From the NCBI GenBank assembly GCA_963836005.1, contig CAWIHS010000004.1, positions 248,001 to 312,000 on the forward strand: DNA of 64,000 bases. Direction: 5' to 3'. The notes under the pieces are model-generated. The model did no database searches, had not been told where the DNA came from, and saw only the letters and a list, made by a program, of their open reading frames with translations. Made by a program: the position numbers and the translations under genes. This document shows, piece after piece, positions 62,218 through 64,000 of the stretch (position 1 is its first letter; every line of letters begins with the position of its first letter). The DNA comes from CAWIHS01 sp963836005 (GTDB lineage: Bacteria > Pseudomonadota > Gammaproteobacteria > GRL18).

Positions 62218-63813
62218 TCAATTCTCTGTTTTTTTATTCTCATTTTCACTAACAGCTGCAGCTACTGTTTTCACCGGTTCCTTTAATATTGGCGGTATAA
62301 AATGTGTCAGTGTTTTCCCCTGGTATGAAGTAATGAATAATATTGCAGTTAAGGTGAGTAAATGCAGTTCAGGAAATTCTAAAAGTATAAAGCCCAGAGG
62401 TTTGTATTGAACAATTGGCAAACAGACAAGGGTAATAATAAGAGTCCAGAACAGGCGTATGTAAGAAGTTTTTAATCCTTTGGTATCGATAGTTTGATAA
62501 AAACGATCGATCAAAGTTGTTAATATAACAATCGGCAGTAATACGGCATAACCATCGGAACTGGGCATAACATAATCCACAAAAGATACAGCAAAGGACA
62601 TGCTGACCGCTACTAATGTAAAAATAATGGATAATCGAGGGGTTCGTGAAAGTTTTTTTGGGAAAATTTTTCGGCCTATGGCAGAGAAAAGAATTATAAT
62701 AGCCAGTATCATTACTGTTGTTTGCCACTGATTAAAATCGGTGGCCAGGGCAAGCAATGTTGGTGTGAAAACTCCATAACTATGAATGCCGATAAAATGT
62801 CTGAAGATGGCAGTTATTAATACACCATAAGGTAACAATAATAAGCTTGCCAGGATTGAACGCGTTTCCAGGTCTAACTGCTGTAAATCAAAAATACTCA
62901 ACCACTGAAGCGAGTTCTGTTTGGTTTTCGGGACTGTATACAGATTTGCTTCTAAAAAATAATCAACGCTTAAATTATTCCCATTCTTTAAACTGACAAT
63001 AGTGTTACTATCGTAACTGAAAGGCATAAAATTCTGAGGTAGCTCATTGTGATAACCAAAATCAGGATCAAAAGGCTGCCAGGAAGAATCATCATAAACT
63101 TCTACCCAGTAATGTGGTTTCACATCCAGTGATTCTTCGAGAATAAAACCTGTTACCATCCTTGCTGGAAATTTCATTGCTCGGGCCAGGGCAACAAAAA
63201 CAAGTACGCGTTCCTCAGCGGAGGCTTTTTTGTGTTTAATAATATCGCGCACTGAGCGTAGCTGGTTTTTATCTGTGTTTTTGAGTGAACGGCAATATTC
63301 ATGTATTTGTAATAACCTGGCACTTCGATCTTCAGAACGCTCTGTCAATTTATTTACCAATGCAGTTACATCCGGATGATCAAGGTCCATTGCATCATCA
63401 TTTTTTAAATATAATTCTGTAAGATCAGTTGATAAGATTGTTTTCGTTATCTGGATTGAAGGAGTAGACGACTGATGTATGTGAAATTCCGCTGAAAGGG
63501 AAAGCGGACCATTTTCTATTGCCACCGCACGTATTTCATGATTTACGTCATCGACAGGTTTATCGTTGCGAATTCGAAGTCCCGGATGTGTAATTGATTG
63601 ACGAATAAGCCGGTTATAAGGTGTTGAACCCGGTGTGCTTATAGATATATTGCTCTTTTTGTTCTCCGCTTCAAATGCAGCATCAACAGTCAGTTGCCAT
63701 AGCTTATCACCACTGGCAATGTCCGACGAAAAATAAATTAAACGCAGAGAAACAATTATTGCAGCCAGAATTATCAGTTTAAAGCATAAGGACTTGAATG
63801 TGAGGTTCAACAT
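62218..63813 (-). CDS. Inactive transglutaminase-like protein with seven membrane helices
   Basis: The 531-residue protein has an N-terminal membrane anchor (about 10-28), an exported domain, a transglutaminase-like domain (about 170-300) and about seven C-terminal membrane helices (315-510). In the transglutaminase part the catalytic Cys position is replaced (RVLVFVALARAMKFPARMVTGF) while HYWVEVY and FDPDFGY are kept, as in the 'inactive transglutaminase fused to 7TM' (UUP1) family. That family usually neighbours an alpha-L-glutamate ligase-like ATP-grasp gene and an ATP-dependent zinc protease. Here the nearest ATP-grasp genes are the GshB-like pair downstream. Function unknown. Confidence 0.82.
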   Translation of the reverse strand: MLNLTFKSLCFKLIILAAIIVSLRLIYFSSDIASGDKLWQLTVDAAFEAENKKSNISISTPGSTPYNRLIRQSITHPGLRIRNDKPVDDVNHEIRAVAIENGPLSLSAEFHIHQSSTPSIQITKTILSTDLTELYLKNDDAMDLDHPDVTALVNKLTERSEDRSARLLQIHEYCRSLKNTDKNQLRSVRDIIKHKKASAEERVLVFVALARAMKFPARMVTGFILEESLDVKPHYWVEVYDDSSWQPFDPDFGYHNELPQNFMPFSYDSNTIVSLKNGNNLSVDYFLEANLYTVPKTKQNSLQWLSIFDLQQLDLETRSILASLLLLPYGVLITAIFRHFIGIHSYGVFTPTLLALATDFNQWQTTVMILAIIILFSAIGRKIFPKKLSRTPRLSIIFTLVAVSMSFAVSFVDYVMPSSDGYAVLLPIVILTTLIDRFYQTIDTKGLKTSYIRLFWTLIITLVCLPIVQYKPLGFILLEFPELHLLTLTAILFITSYQGKTLTHFIPPILKEPVKTVAAAVSENENKKTEN

Positions 63814-64000
63814 TGAGAACTGATTTTTTTTCAGATTAATTAAGAGGCATTTTTAATATAAAATAGTATAGCTGCATAAAAAAAGAATAAAATTGTCACT
63901 ATTAACCAGCTGGCAATGACGGCACTTTCCGGTGCCGTATTGTTAACCTGACAAGCATTGTTTCCAGGTTAATAACATCGAATAATGACTGAAAATACAC
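63814..64000. other. Window edge
   Basis: A 42-codon minus-strand stretch with a hydrophobic segment (SWLIVTILFFFYAAILFYIK) ends at 63840, but no start codon was found and a stop lies upstream. It could be a very small membrane protein with an unusual start. Not called as a gene. Confidence 0.25.

Overview
The window is chromosomal DNA from a gammaproteobacterium, AT-rich by eye (no base count was run). The core order pncC, recA, recX, alaS, lysC, csrA, tRNA-Ser(GCT), tRNA-Arg(ACG) is a classic gammaproteobacterial layout. A Tat-exported thiosulfohydrolase SoxB, a diheme cytochrome c and a TlpA-type thioredoxin suggest a thiosulfate-oxidising respirer. A PEP-CTERM micro-protein suggests a genome with an exosortase system. 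No species can be named from the window.

Layout. 1-12.7 kb is an accessory, decaying zone. It holds scraps of IS30, IS3, IS21-like and ISL3 elements, a broken AraC regulator, a broken HxlR/mdaB pair, a tRNA 3' fragment and an AbrB/Doc toxin-antitoxin pair. It also holds two unusual secreted proteins: a TAXI-binding protein fused to a metallo-beta-lactamase, and a 1062-residue SGNH hydrolase with PKD, coiled-coil and DUF4214 parts. 13-20.7 kb is envelope-related: a giant AsmA-like protein, an Lpp/OprI-like lipoprotein, an L,D-transpeptidase and the muropeptide permease AmpG. 21-25 kb holds the PEP-CTERM micro-protein with a sigma-54-type promoter and the deoC-deoB-deoD nucleoside salvage genes. 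25.8-30.4 kb holds an 11-mer repeat protein, a P-loop ATPase, a TatD hydrolase, a beta-propeller protein, a PilZ protein and pncC. 31-43.6 kb is the recA to tRNA core, with a secreted beta-propeller protein, soxB and a HupE-like gene between recA and recX. 43.7-54.9 kb is mixed: integrase relics beside tRNA-Arg, a diheme cytochrome, dinB, a thioredoxin, a metallophosphatase and a Tat-exported aldo-keto reductase. 55-64 kb has a metallo-beta-lactamase with two cNMP-binding domains, a three-gene run of two paralogous ATP-grasp ligases with a DUF1704/QEGLA peptidase, and an inactive-transglutaminase 7TM protein.

Two themes stand out. First, at least twelve small non-coding inverted-repeat elements in three related families (A, B, C) are scattered through the window. 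Most are flanked by 8-bp direct repeats, one is nested inside another with both duplications intact, and three sit just upstream of start codons. They look like MITEs moved by a transposase not present here. Second, the run at 57.7-61.9 kb pairs ATP-grasp amino-acid ligases with a homologue of the eukaryotic tubulin tyrosine carboxypeptidases. This suggests a possible bacterial write/erase system for a terminal amino acid. One of the two ligases has a remodelled active site.

Most of the sequence outside genes is explained by these elements, hairpins and gene remnants. Several intergenic stretches hold nothing recognisable, and this is stated in the entries.
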